Of a DNA stretch of 48,115 nucleotides, positions 23,030-31,211 are shown piece after piece. Both the position numbers and the translations under genes were made by a program. The stretch comes from Verrucomicrobiota bacterium (GTDB lineage: Bacteria > Verrucomicrobiota > Verrucomicrobiia > Limisphaerales > JACRJY01), in contig JACRJY010000086.1 in assembly GCA_016235585.1 (NCBI GenBank), positions 1 through 48,115 of the forward strand, in the 5' to 3' direction. Position 1 is the first letter of the stretch. Every line of letters begins with the position of its first letter. The notes beneath the pieces are model-generated. The model made no database searches. It was not told the origin of the DNA and was given only the letters and a program-made list of their open reading frames with translations.

Positions 23030-23713
23030 ATGTTCAAACCGGCAGACCTCTTTGACCTCTCGCAGACGGAGCACGCCGCGCTGTTCGACGGCTGCGGGTT
23101 CGCGTGGGACGCGCTCAAGAAAATCCGAGACCATGTCGCCCGCCATCCGCGGCAAAATCCGCTGAAACGATTTCCCGGCGCGAGCATTGGCGAAAAGGTT
23201 TTCATCGGCGAAGGCACCACTGTCGAACCCGGCGTGCTGATCAAAGGCCCGGCCATCATCGGCAGGAACTGCCAGATCCGCCACAACGCCTACATCCGCG
23301 ATGACGTCATCATTGGCGACGACTGCGTCATCGGCAACGCGTGCGAATTCAAGAACGCCATGCTTTTCAACGGCTGTCAGGTGCCGCACTTCAACTACGT
23401 CGGCGACTCCATCCTCGGCCACGCGGCGCACCTCGGCGCGGGCGTGATTCTGTCGAACTTCAAGTCGCTCCCCGGCAACGTGACGGTGGAGAAGGACGGC
23501 GTGCCGTTCGACACGGGCCTGCGGAAGTTTGGCGCGCTCATCGGCGACCACGCGGAGATCGGCTGCAACGCCGTGCTGAACCCCGGCAGCATCATCGGGC
23601 GCGGCACGGTGATTTACCCCGGCGTGAACTGGCGCGGCATCCTGCCCGCGAACATGATCGTGAAGAACAAGGCGGCGCAGGAAGTCGTGGTGCGGCGGCC
23701 GAGGGAGAGTTAA
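23030..23713 (+). CDS. Left-handed beta-helix (hexapeptide) protein, GlmU C-terminal domain-like
   Basis: 227 residues, ATG 23030. After ~45 helical residues it runs into hexapeptide coils: SIGEKVFIGEGTTVEPGVLI, IIGRNCQIRHNAYIRDDVII, IGDDCVIGNACEFKNAM, IGDHAEIGCNAVLNPGSIIG. NYVGDSILGHAAHLGAG matches the region of GlmU-type acetyltransferases that binds acetyl-CoA and holds the catalytic His (HFNYVGD). There is no pyrophosphorylase domain, so it is a stand-alone sugar-nucleotide acyltransferase or a homologue with other substrates. It lies divergent to the lipoprotein gene and 95 bases before ribBA. Confidence 0.82.
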   Translation: MFKPADLFDLSQTEHAALFDGCGFAWDALKKIRDHVARHPRQNPLKRFPGASIGEKVFIGEGTTVEPGVLIKGPAIIGRNCQIRHNAYIRDDVIIGDDCVIGNACEFKNAMLFNGCQVPHFNYVGDSILGHAAHLGAGVILSNFKSLPGNVTVEKDGVPFDTGLRKFGALIGDHAEIGCNAVLNPGSIIGRGTVIYPGVNWRGILPANMIVKNKAAQEVVVRRPRES

Positions 23714-23808
23714 TCGGGCAGCGCAGATTTCAACTTGGCACTAAAATATGGTCGGCTTGGTTTTGAAGCTGGCAGCGGGCGAGGGTTCGGCTAAACTTTC
23801 CATAGCGA

Positions 23809-25008
23809 ATGAAATCCGTGTTTGATCCCATCGAGTCCGCCGTGGCCGATCTGCGCCGGGGCCGGATGGTCATCGTGGTGGATGACGCCGACCGCGAGAA
23901 TGAAGGCGACCTCATCATGGCCGCCGCGCACGCCACGCCGGCGACGGTCAACTTCATGGCCAAGCACGGGCGCGGCCTCATCTGCGTGCCGACGACCGGC
24001 GAGCGGCTCAAGCAGCTCGGCATCGAGCGCATGGTCACACAGAACCGCGAGACCTTCAAAACCGACTTCCAGGTGAGCGTGGACGCCGCGCACGGCATCA
24101 CCACCGGCATCAGCGCGGCGGACCGTGCGCGGACAATCCGCGTGATGGACGAGCCGACGGCGGTGCCGGATGATCTCATCCAGCCGGGCCACGTTTTCCC
24201 GCTGCGGGCCAAGCCCGGCGGCGTGCTCCAGCGCGCCGGCCACACCGAGGCGGCGGTGGACTTGGTGAAGATGGCCGGCTGCCGGCCCGTGGGCGTGATC
24301 TGCGAAATCATGGCCGACGACGGTTCGATGGCGCGCCTGCCGGAGCTGCGGAAGTTCGCCCGCAAGCACAAGCTGAAGATTTGCTCCATCGAGGATCTGA
24401 TCAAGCACCGCCGCGCCCGCGAAAAGCTCATCGAGCAGGTTGAAGTGGTGAAGCTGCCGACGGACTACGGCGATTTTGATCTGCACCTCTACGAATCGCG
24501 GCTCGACGGCCAGCATCACCTCGCGCTGGTGAAGGGCGATCTTTCCCGTGGCAGTGGGGTGCTGGTGCGCGTTCACAGCGAGTGTCTGACGGGCGACGTG
24601 TTCGGCTCGCGCCGGTGCGACTGCGGCCCGCAACTGCACCAGGCCATGCGGCAGATTTCCGAGGCGGGGCGCGGCGTGATTGTCTATATGCGGCAGGAAG
24701 GGCGGGGGATTGGCCTCGGCGCGAAGATTCAGGCCTACAAACTGCAGGAGCGCGGCTACGACACGGTCGAGGCCAACAAGAAGCTCGGCTTCGCGATGGA
24801 CCTGCGCGAATACGGCCTCGGCGCACAAATCCTCTGCGACCTCGGCGTGAAAACCATCCGCCTGCTGACCAACAACCCGAAGAAAGTCGTCGGCCTCGAA
24901 GGCTACGGTCTGGAAATCGTCGAGCAGGTGCCCATCCGCGTGAAGCCGAATCCGCACAACGAAAAGTATCTCAAGACGAAGCGGGAGAAGCTGGGGCATC
25001 TGCTGTGA
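23809..25008 (+). CDS. ribBA: Bifunctional 3,4-dihydroxy-2-butanone-4-phosphate synthase / GTP cyclohydrolase II
   Basis: 399 residues, the standard length. The N-terminal RibB half has [15 protein letters not shown] and [20 protein letters not shown] with TEAAVDL. The C-terminal RibA half has [15 protein letters not shown] with RRCDCGPQ (zinc cysteines), [13 protein letters not shown] and [17 protein letters not shown]. It makes the two starting units of riboflavin, from ribulose 5-phosphate and GTP. ribH lies 175 bases downstream on the same strand, separated by an inverted repeat. No FMN riboswitch is seen in the 95 bases upstream. The other rib genes are outside the window. Confidence 0.95.
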   Translation: MKSVFDPIESAVADLRRGRMVIVVDDADRENEGDLIMAAAHATPATVNFMAKHGRGLICVPTTGERLKQLGIERMVTQNRETFKTDFQVSVDAAHGITTGISAADRARTIRVMDEPTAVPDDLIQPGHVFPLRAKPGGVLQRAGHTEAAVDLVKMAGCRPVGVICEIMADDGSMARLPELRKFARKHKLKICSIEDLIKHRRAREKLIEQVEVVKLPTDYGDFDLHLYESRLDGQHHLALVKGDLSRGSGVLVRVHSECLTGDVFGSRRCDCGPQLHQAMRQISEAGRGVIVYMRQEGRGIGLGAKIQAYKLQERGYDTVEANKKLGFAMDLREYGLGAQILCDLGVKTIRLLTNNPKKVVGLEGYGLEIVEQVPIRVKPNPHNEKYLKTKREKLGHLL

Positions 25009-25024
25009 GCCGCCGGATTCTTTT

Positions 25025-25135
25025 AGCCACGGATTGAACACGGATGAAACACGGAAAAATAACAGCAACGCCGAGCACCTGATGATTGCTCCGCCTTTTC
25101 CGAATCCGTGTTTGTTCAGTGTTCAATCCGTGGCT
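25025..25135. repeat. Inverted repeat between ribBA and ribH
   Basis: AGCCACGGATTGAACAC (25025-25041) and GTGTTCAATCCGTGGCT (25119-25135) are a perfect 17-base pair, and inner parts (ACACGGA / TCCGTGT) continue the pairing. It resembles dispersed CCACGGATT-type repeats. It may form a hairpin that lowers ribH read-through. Confidence 0.85.
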
Positions 25136-25183
25136 GAAAATAATTCGTGTTCATCCATGCTCGCCCGTGGTTAATTTCCCGCG

Positions 25184-25675
25184 ATGCTTCGCAAGATTTC
25201 GCAGAAGAAAATTCAGCCGGGCGGCGGCTCCTTCGCCATCGTCGCGTCGAAATACAACGCCCGCTACGTGGACGCCATGGTGCGCGCCGCGCGGGCCGAG
25301 CTGCGCCGCGCCGACGCGAAGGTGCGCGTGGTGCGCGTGCCGGGCGCGTTTGAAATCCCCGTGGCCGCCGCGAAACTGGCGGCGGACTCCGCCGCACCGC
25401 CGGACGCCATCCTCTGCCTCGGCGTCATCCTGCGCGGGGCCACCACGCACGCGCAGCACATCGGCGAGGCGGTGAGCCACGCGCTGGCGGCGCTGCAAAT
25501 CCGCTGGCTTATCCCCGTCATCCACGAGGTGCTGCTTTTGGAGAGCGAGCAGCAGGCCCGCGAGCGCTGCCTGGATCGGCGGCACAACCGCGGCATGGAA
25601 GCCGCGCAGACCGCGCTGGAAATGGCCCGTCTGATGCGGAAACTGGATTCAAAACCCGCCGCCCGCCGGGGTTGA
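25184..25675 (+). CDS. ribH: 6,7-dimethyl-8-ribityllumazine synthase
   Basis: 163 residues, ATG 25184. [51 protein letters not shown] and [19 protein letters not shown] follow the RibH pattern. The substrate loop reads GATTHAQH where most enzymes have G-(D/E)-T-x-H-x-x-x. The catalytic His is kept, but the acidic residue after Gly is Ala. Likewise PVI-x-GVL is PVIHEVL and GNKG is HNRG. It condenses 5-amino-6-ribitylaminouracil with dihydroxybutanone phosphate, the RibB product, so neighbour and function agree. It is divergent, but the length and overall motifs still favour RibH. Confidence 0.88.
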   Translation: MLRKISQKKIQPGGGSFAIVASKYNARYVDAMVRAARAELRRADAKVRVVRVPGAFEIPVAAAKLAADSAAPPDAILCLGVILRGATTHAQHIGEAVSHALAALQIRWLIPVIHEVLLLESEQQARERCLDRRHNRGMEAAQTALEMARLMRKLDSKPAARRG

Positions 25676-25804
25676 ATAGCCCCGTTCGCGAGGCGTCCAA
25701 GCTGGCAGAAATCGGGGCGAGCAGACGGATGACAAAGCCCTTGCCGCAACAAAAGGCGGCTGGTAGTTTCCCGGCCCTGTTTTGACAACAACTGAAACTG
25801 AAAT

Positions 25805-26500
25805 ATGAAACTGAATCCCGCAATCATCACCACCCTCACTCTCGCCGTGGCGGCACAACTTGCCACCGCCGGCGACATCACCGGCAAAATCTCCCTCAAA
25901 GGCACCCCGCCGCCGGAGAAGGAACTGCCCATTGACCCGAACTGCGGCAAGCTGCACCCCGGTGCCAAGCCCACCACCAAGTTTTACGTGAGCAAGGGCG
26001 GCGGTCTGGGCGATGTGTTCGTCACCCTCAAGGGCGTCAGCGGCAAGTCCACCGGCGCGAGCGCCGCGCCGATTCTCATTGACCAGAAGGGCTGCGAATA
26101 CGCCCCCTACGTTTCCGCCTGCCAGACCGGGCAGAAGATCAACGTCAAAAATTCCGATCCGCTGCTGCACAACGTCCATCCGACGCCGGTGGTGGCGGGC
26201 AACCCCGAGGCCAACAAGGCGCAGCTCCCCGGCCCGATGCTGCTGGAGTTCAAGTTTGACAAGGCCGAGGAGTTCCTCCGCTTCAAGTGCGACGTGCATC
26301 CGTGGATGTTCGCCTATGTGAACGTGGTGGATTCGCCCTACTTCGCGGTCTCGGCGGCGGACGGCTCGTTCAAGATCAGCGGCGTGCCGGACGGCAAATA
26401 CACCGTCGCCATCAAGCACCGCAAGGCGGGCACGGCGGAGAAGGAAGTCGAGGTCAAGGGCGGCGCGGTGAGCGCGAACTTCGAGCTCGAAGCCAAGTAA
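25805..26500 (+). CDS. Secreted cupredoxin-like protein with C-terminal carboxypeptidase-regulatory-like fold
   Basis: 231 residues. Signal peptide MKLNPAIITTLTLAVAAQLATA. Residues ~25-185 form a methylamine utilisation/plastocyanin-like beta barrel. HNVHPTP supplies one His, and FKCDVHPWMFAYV supplies Cys, His and Met, the full set of a type 1 copper site. The C-terminal ~45 residues (GSFKISGVPDGKYTVAIKHR) are a carboxypeptidase-regulatory-like beta sandwich. It probably carries electrons or copper in the periplasm. It sits directly upstream of ctaA and ctaB, so it may serve the oxidase, but a strong terminator separates them. Confidence 0.82.
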   Translation: MKLNPAIITTLTLAVAAQLATAGDITGKISLKGTPPPEKELPIDPNCGKLHPGAKPTTKFYVSKGGGLGDVFVTLKGVSGKSTGASAAPILIDQKGCEYAPYVSACQTGQKINVKNSDPLLHNVHPTPVVAGNPEANKAQLPGPMLLEFKFDKAEEFLRFKCDVHPWMFAYVNVVDSPYFAVSAADGSFKISGVPDGKYTVAIKHRKAGTAEKEVEVKGGAVSANFELEAK

Positions 26501-26514
26501 TTTGAAACGAGTTC

Positions 26515-26556
26515 AAACCGCTGCGGCGTCACTGCCGCAGCGGTTTTCTGTTTTTT
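26515..26556 (+). terminator. Rho-independent terminator after the cupredoxin gene
   Basis: AAACCGCTGCGGC (26515-26527) pairs perfectly with GCCGCAGCGGTTT (26534-26546) around GTCACT, followed by TCTGTTTTTT. It ends 12 bases before the ctaA start. Confidence 0.92.
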
Positions 26557-26567
26557 GGCTCCCAAAT

Positions 26568-27824
26568 ATGGCCGCTTCAACTCCGCCCAGCCCGTGGCTC
26601 CACCGTTTCGCCGTCCTCGCGGCGGCCTGCACGCTCGCGCTCATCGGCGTCGGCGGATTGGTGACAAGCCATGGCGTCGGCATGGCCGTGCCGGACTGGC
26701 CGACGAGCTACGGCTACAACATGTTTTATTTTCCCATCCGGCTCTGGGAGGGCGGAATTTTCTTCGAGCACACGCACCGGCTCTTTGCCGCGCTGGTCGG
26801 GCTGCTCACGAGCATTTTGGCCGCGTGGCTGTGGGCGCGGGAAACACAGGGCCGCGCCCGCTGGGCCGGGTTCGCCGTAATTATCCTCCTCGTCGCGGCG
26901 CTGGGGCATCGCGGCTCGGGGAACACCAGCGGCGGCGCGGCGGGAATTCCAGTTCATTTCAAAATTCTCGCCGGCGTGCTGCCCGTGCTGCTCATTTTCG
27001 CCGTGGTTCAAACGGTTCGCACCGTCGGCGCGTTGCGCTGGCTGGGGATGACCGCGTTCTTCGCGGTGATCTTCCAGGGCATCCTCGGCGGGATGCGCGT
27101 GGCACTGTATCAGGATCAGCTCGGTATTTTTCACGCGACGCTCGCGCAGCTTTTCCTCGTGCTGCTGGCCGCGCTCGCGCTGCTGACCTCGCGGCGCTGG
27201 CAGGAGATGAGGTTGAATTCCGGTGAAGCACCCGTCAGTTGCCGTGTCCGCGCCGCGCTCGCAGTGGCGACGCTGCTGGTGTTCGTTCAACTGCTCCTCG
27301 GCGCGACGATGCGTCACCAGCACGCGGGGCTGGCGGTGCCGGATTTCCCGCTCGCCTACGGACGTCTCTGGCCCGCCACCGACGCCACGATGCTCACCGC
27401 CATCAACCAAAACCGCACTGATGTGCGCGGCTACAACGCCATCACGGCGGCGCAAATCCACCTGCACATGGCGCACCGGATTGGCGCGCTGCTGGCGCTG
27501 GCTGCGGTGGTGTTCGCCGTCGCGCTCGCGCGCCGCGACGTGCGGGCCGCGCACTGGCCGCGCGGGCTGGCGGCGGCGTGGCTCGGATTGATTTTGTGTC
27601 AGGCGCTGCTCGGCGCGTGGACGGTATTGAGCAACAAGGCGGCGGACATCGCCACGTTGCACGTGCTGCTCGGCGCGCTGAATCTGGTTGCCGGTTCGCT
27701 GCTCTTTCTCTGCGCCGGCAAGCTGCGCGGGACAGGGGAGAAAAGTCCGGTTGAAACGGATTCCCCGGCTGTGGCAGCATCGCCGTCGCCTGTTGTGAAA
27801 TCAATTGATGAAAGCCACCGTTGA
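26568..27824 (+). CDS. ctaA: Heme A synthase (COX15/CtaA)
   Basis: 418 residues from ATG 26568. Upstream in-frame codons lie inside the terminator hairpin, so they are excluded. Eight hydrophobic segments are visible. GGLVTSHGVGMAVPDWPTSYG, EHTHRLFAALVG, GGMRVALYQDQLGIFHATLAQ, MRHQHAGLAVPDFPLAYGRL and QIHLHMAHRIGAL carry the paired heme-binding histidines and the two-repeat layout of COX15-type enzymes. It oxidises heme O to heme A in the inner membrane for cytochrome aa3. It overlaps ctaB by 17 bases, implying coupled translation. Confidence 0.92.
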   Translation: MAASTPPSPWLHRFAVLAAACTLALIGVGGLVTSHGVGMAVPDWPTSYGYNMFYFPIRLWEGGIFFEHTHRLFAALVGLLTSILAAWLWARETQGRARWAGFAVIILLVAALGHRGSGNTSGGAAGIPVHFKILAGVLPVLLIFAVVQTVRTVGALRWLGMTAFFAVIFQGILGGMRVALYQDQLGIFHATLAQLFLVLLAALALLTSRRWQEMRLNSGEAPVSCRVRAALAVATLLVFVQLLLGATMRHQHAGLAVPDFPLAYGRLWPATDATMLTAINQNRTDVRGYNAITAAQIHLHMAHRIGALLALAAVVFAVALARRDVRAAHWPRGLAAAWLGLILCQALLGAWTVLSNKAADIATLHVLLGALNLVAGSLLFLCAGKLRGTGEKSPVETDSPAVAASPSPVVKSIDESHR

Positions 27825-28722
27825 AACCATCGCCGCCGCGCCCGCCGCCGACAAAGGCCGCGTCGCGCTCGTCGCCGAGTTGACCAAGGCGCGGCTCACC
27901 ACCCTCGTGGTGCTGACGACGCTGGTGGGTTTCTACCTCGGCGTGCGCGGGGCGGTGGACTACGCGCTCATGTTCCACACCGTGCTGGGCACGGCGCTGC
28001 TGGCGAGCGGCGCGGCGGCGCTCAACCAGCTTTTGGAGCGCGAGCACGACGCCAAGATGCGCCGCACCGAGACGCGCCCGCTGCCCGCCGGGCGCATCCA
28101 GCCGGAGACGGTTTTGATCATCGGCGGCGTGGTTTCGGCAGCGGGGCTGATCTGGCTCGCTTGGAAGGTCAACCCCCTCACCAGCGTGCTTGGCGCGGTC
28201 ACGCTGGTCAGTTACCTGTTCCTTTACACGCCGCTCAAACGGCTGACGACCTTGAACACCGCCATCGGCGCGGTGCCGGGCGCGCTGCCGCCGCTCATGG
28301 GCTGGACGGCGGCGCGCGGCGAAATCACCATCGAGGGCTGGTCGCTGTTCGCGATTTTGTTTTTCTGGCAGTTGCCGCACTTCCTGGCGATTGCGTGGAT
28401 GTATCGCGAGGACTACGCGCGGGCGGGCTTCCGTATGCTGCCGGTGGTGGATCCGGAGGGCACCCGCACGGGGATGCAGTCGGTGAGCCACACGCTGGGG
28501 TTGCTCTCGGTGAGCCTGTTCCCGGTATGGTTCGGCCTGGTGGGGACGGTGTATCTGCTGGGCGCGCTGGTGCTGGGCGGGCTGTTCCTCGCGGCGGCGG
28601 TGCGGTTTTCGCGTGAACTGACCACGGGCCGGGCGCGGCAGTTGTTTTTCGCCTCCATTATCTATCTGCCGCTGTTGCTAGGGTTGATGGTGTTCGACAA
28701 GGTGAAGCTGCCGTTGAACTGA
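27808..28722 (+). CDS. ctaB: Protoheme IX farnesyltransferase (heme O synthase)
   Basis: 304 residues from ATG 27808 (a TTG at 27805 is also in frame). NQLLEREHDAKMRRTETRPLP is the first Asp-rich prenyl-binding motif (N-x3-D-x3-D type). YTPLKRLTTLNTAIGAVPGA and PPLMGW are the UbiA-family signature, and YREDYARAGFRMLPVVDPEG is the second motif. About nine membrane helices are seen. It attaches a farnesyl group to heme b to give heme O, the substrate of CtaA encoded just upstream. Both serve the cox operon at 38625-42981. Confidence 0.94.
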   Translation: MKATVETIAAAPAADKGRVALVAELTKARLTTLVVLTTLVGFYLGVRGAVDYALMFHTVLGTALLASGAAALNQLLEREHDAKMRRTETRPLPAGRIQPETVLIIGGVVSAAGLIWLAWKVNPLTSVLGAVTLVSYLFLYTPLKRLTTLNTAIGAVPGALPPLMGWTAARGEITIEGWSLFAILFFWQLPHFLAIAWMYREDYARAGFRMLPVVDPEGTRTGMQSVSHTLGLLSVSLFPVWFGLVGTVYLLGALVLGGLFLAAAVRFSRELTTGRARQLFFASIIYLPLLLGLMVFDKVKLPLN

Positions 28723-28746
28723 TCGGGAAATTTTCCGCGGGAGGAG

Positions 28747-28788
28747 CACGCTGTCGCGTGTCCGCCCCCGGACGCGGAGCACCGCGTC
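28747..28788. repeat. Pair of short REP-like hairpins
   Basis: CACGC TGTC GCGTG (28747-28760) and GACGCGG AGCA CCGCGTC (28771-28788) are adjacent hairpins between the convergent ctaB and collagen-like genes. They could act as a weak bidirectional terminator. Confidence 0.5.
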
Positions 28789-28796
28789 CCTGCCGC

Positions 28797-29159
28797 TCAC
28801 CGGTGCAGCGCGCCGATTAACTCATTCAGCTTGTTCATCACCGCTTGGACTTCCCTTTGCGTGGGCGGGTCGCTAATGACGGGGTTCAACGCACCCACGC
28901 CGTTCACATTGCTCGCGGTGCCATCCACCGCGTCGGCAAGCTGCTGGTTGCTCACCTCGCCCGGCTCTCTCTGCGGCTCTTGCGGATCGCCCGGATCACC
29001 GGCTGGGCCTTGCGGCCCTTCCGGCCCTGGATCGCCCTGCGGCCCCGGCACGCCGCTGCCACCGGCAGCTATCAACGTCTTCAGCCCGGTGAACTGCCCG
29101 CGCAGTTCCGCCGCCTCGATCAGCGTGCCATCGCCGAGGAGGTTCGGATCAAAAGACAT
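28797..29159 (-). CDS. Small collagen-like protein
   Basis: 120 residues, ATG 29159. An N-terminal helix region (AAELRGQFTGLKTLI) leads to eight uninterrupted Gly-X-Y triplets (residues 36-59: GVPGPQGDPGPEGPQGPAGD and on), then a C-terminal helical part (QREVQAVMNKLNELIGALHR) that could trimerise. There is no signal peptide. I recall short proteins of this layout, beginning MSF-x-PN and ending in NELI-x-AL-x-R, in several Verrucomicrobia and Planctomycetes genomes; function unknown. It may be a structural or phage-tail-derived trimeric protein. It stands alone, convergent with ctaB. Confidence 0.75.
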   Translation of the reverse strand: MSFDPNLLGDGTLIEAAELRGQFTGLKTLIAAGGSGVPGPQGDPGPEGPQGPAGDPGDPQEPQREPGEVSNQQLADAVDGTASNVNGVGALNPVISDPPTQREVQAVMNKLNELIGALHR

Positions 29160-29394
29160 TTGTTTGAGGAGTCAGGATTCAGAATTCAGCAGTCAGAATT
29201 TGCGTTCACGTCCGCCCTCACCCTCACTCCAGAAGAGGGTGCAGTTTCGGGGCATTGCTGATGGTTCGATGGCCCATTTCGCAAATCCGCCGTGTCCATC
29301 ACGCGCGACGCGGGAACAACGTCTCTCCTCCTCTCCGAGCGGCGACGGTGAAAACCGCGCCCCCCACGCAACAGGAACTGCGCGACTTCCGTGA

Positions 29395-30321
29395 TTACCG
29401 GTCGCGCTTCAACAGATATTCCGCCAGCGCCTCCAACGCGACGGCTTTGCCCTTGAAAGTTTTCAGCGCGGCAAAGGCGCGGCTGGTGAGCTGTTCCGCG
29501 ATGCGCCGGGATTTTTCCAGGCCCACGATGGCGGGATAGGTCGCCTTCTGCGCGGCCACGTCCTTGCCGGCGGTCTTGCCGAGCTGCTCGCTCGTTTGCG
29601 TCACGTCGAGGATGTCGTCAATCACCTGGAACGCGAGGCCGACGTGATGGCCGAAGTCCGTGAGCGCGCGGAACTGCGCGGGCGTGCAGTTCGCGCTCAT
29701 GCCGCCGAGCCGCGCGGCGCAGCAAAGCAGCGCGCTGGTCTTGCGCTCGTGGATGTAGCGGAGTTCCGCGACGGAAAGCTTCTTCCCCTCGCCCTCGACA
29801 TCCGCCACCTGCCCGGCGATGAGTTGGAGCGAGCCGCTGGCCCGGGCGATTTCCAGCACGATGTTCCGGTGCGAATAGCGCGGCCAGCCCCGGCATTGCG
29901 CGGCGATTTCAAACGCCTGCGTGAGCAGCGCATCGCCCGCCAGCACGGCGATGCCTTCGCCGAAGACCTTGTGGTTCGTCGGCTTGCCGCGCCGGAAATC
30001 ATCGTTATCCATCGCCGGCAAGTCGTCGTGGATGAGCGAATAGGTGTGGATGCACTCGACGGCGCAGGCCAGCGGCATGGCCGCCGCGTCGGTGCCGTCG
30101 CAGGCCGCCGCCGCCGCGAGCGTGAGCGCGGGACGCATCCGCTTGCCGCCGGCGAAGAGCGAGTAGCGCATGGCGCGGTGAATCGTGGCGGGCTTGGTTT
30201 TCTCGGCGGGCAGGAATTTGTCGAGCGCGGCATTCACCGCGTCCGTCTTGGCGGCGAGATAGGCGGCGAGGTCGAAGTGGCGTGAGGAAGTTGTTTTTGC
30301 GCGTTTGGCGTCGGCGGACAT
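29395..30321 (-). CDS. ispA: Polyprenyl (farnesyl/geranylgeranyl) diphosphate synthase
   Basis: 308 residues from ATG 30321 (MSADAKRAK); a longer frame to 30357 adds an unconserved start. GGKRMRPALTLAAA is the IPP-binding motif. IHTYSLIHDDLPAMDNDDFRR is the first Asp-rich motif, GDALLTQAFEIAA and HERKTSALL are further family motifs, and AFQVIDDILDV is the second Asp-rich motif. The two residues between DD and MDNDD with Leu-Pro match the bacterial short-chain (FPP/GGPP) class. It supplies prenyl diphosphates, including the farnesyl group that CtaB uses and, if present, hopanoid precursors. ABC-transporter genes lie upstream on the same strand, separated by a repeat element. Confidence 0.93.
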   Translation of the reverse strand: MSADAKRAKTTSSRHFDLAAYLAAKTDAVNAALDKFLPAEKTKPATIHRAMRYSLFAGGKRMRPALTLAAAAACDGTDAAAMPLACAVECIHTYSLIHDDLPAMDNDDFRRGKPTNHKVFGEGIAVLAGDALLTQAFEIAAQCRGWPRYSHRNIVLEIARASGSLQLIAGQVADVEGEGKKLSVAELRYIHERKTSALLCCAARLGGMSANCTPAQFRALTDFGHHVGLAFQVIDDILDVTQTSEQLGKTAGKDVAAQKATYPAIVGLEKSRRIAEQLTSRAFAALKTFKGKAVALEALAEYLLKRDR

Positions 30322-30381
30322 GGGCAGGTATTTACGGAAACGACGCGGGCGGCGCAAGCGTGGATTCAGGTTCTCTCGTTC

Positions 30382-30529
30382 AATCTGGGTAGCACCCGCC
30401 TCCGACGGGTTGAACTCGGCGTCCTCGCCGAGTTCTCGTCAAACCATCTGAAGTCTTTCCCCGCCCGGTAATCCGGGTGCCGGGCGCGACGCCCGGCATG
30501 ACCCGCCAGAGGCGGGTGCTACCCAGATT
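30382..30529. repeat. 148-base element with perfect 21-base terminal inverted repeats
   Basis: Ends AATCTGGGTAGCACCCGCCT(C) at 30382-30402 and its exact complement at 30509-30529. Internal hairpins include AACTCGGCG/(T)CGCCGAGTT-type and GCCGGGCG CGA CGCCCGGC. The right end overlaps the last codons and the TAG stop of the ABC ATPase gene. Size and ends fit a MITE-like element. Confidence 0.9.
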
Positions 30530-31211
30530 TCTCCACCGGCTCGTCGCTGGCGATGAGGCCGTCGAGGAGGCGGATGATGCGCCGCGAGTGCCGCGCCACC
30601 TTCTCTTCGTGCGTCACGACGATGATGGTGTTGCCCTTTCGCGCGAGGTCGTCGAAGAGCGCGAGGATTTCCTCGCCGGTGCGCGAGTCGAGGTTTCCCG
30701 TCGGCTCATCCGCGAGGAGGATGGAAGGATTGTTGACGAGTGCGCGGGCGATGGCGACACGCTGGCGCTGGCCGCCAGAAAGTTCATTCGGCAAATGGCT
30801 CGTGCGGTCGGCGAGGCCGACTTGCGTCATGGCGCGCAAGGCGAGTTCACGGCGTTCATCCGCCGGCACGCCGGCATAAACCATCGGCAGCTCGGTGTTG
30901 CGAAGCGCGCTGGAGCGGGGCAGGAGGTTGAAACTCTGGAAGACGAAACCGATTTCGCGGTTGCGGACTTCGGCGAGTTCGTTGTCGTCCATCTCGCTCA
31001 CGTCGGTGCCATTGAGGATGTAGGCGCCGGAACTCGGCGTGTCGAGGCAGCCGAGAAGATTCATCAGCGTGGATTTGCCGGAGCCGCTCGGCCCCATGAT
31101 GGCGACGTATTCGCCGCGCTGGATTTCGATGGAAACCCCGCGCAGGGCGTGAACCGTCTCCGCACCCATTTCGTAGCGGCGGGTGATGTTCTGGATGCGG
31201 ATGAGGCTCAC
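30519..31211 (-). CDS. ABC transporter ATP-binding protein (LolD/MacB type)
   Basis: 230 residues, ATG 31211. Walker [11 protein letters not shown]-loop [10 protein letters not shown], signature [17 protein letters not shown], Walker [13 protein letters not shown] and switch His VVTHEE are all present. The LolD/MacB/FtsE class is shown by TGNLDS and size. It overlaps the membrane-fusion protein gene by 4 bases, so the two are co-translated and should power a MacA-MacB-like exporter. No permease follows; the next gene downstream is the prenyl synthase. The last residues (EKSG) and the stop codon lie inside the repeat at 30509-30529, so the original C-terminus may have been replaced. Confidence 0.92.
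   Translation of the reverse strand: MSLIRIQNITRRYEMGAETVHALRGVSIEIQRGEYVAIMGPSGSGKSTLMNLLGCLDTPSSGAYILNGTDVSEMDDNELAEVRNREIGFVFQSFNLLPRSSALRNTELPMVYAGVPADERRELALRAMTQVGLADRTSHLPNELSGGQRQRVAIARALVNNPSILLADEPTGNLDSRTGEEILALFDDLARKGNTIIVVTHEEKVARHSRRIIRLLDGLIASDEPVEKSG

Noticed and set aside
23714-23808. Possible FMN riboswitch upstream of ribBA
   Set aside because: Only 95 bases and none of the conserved RFN-element segments are present.
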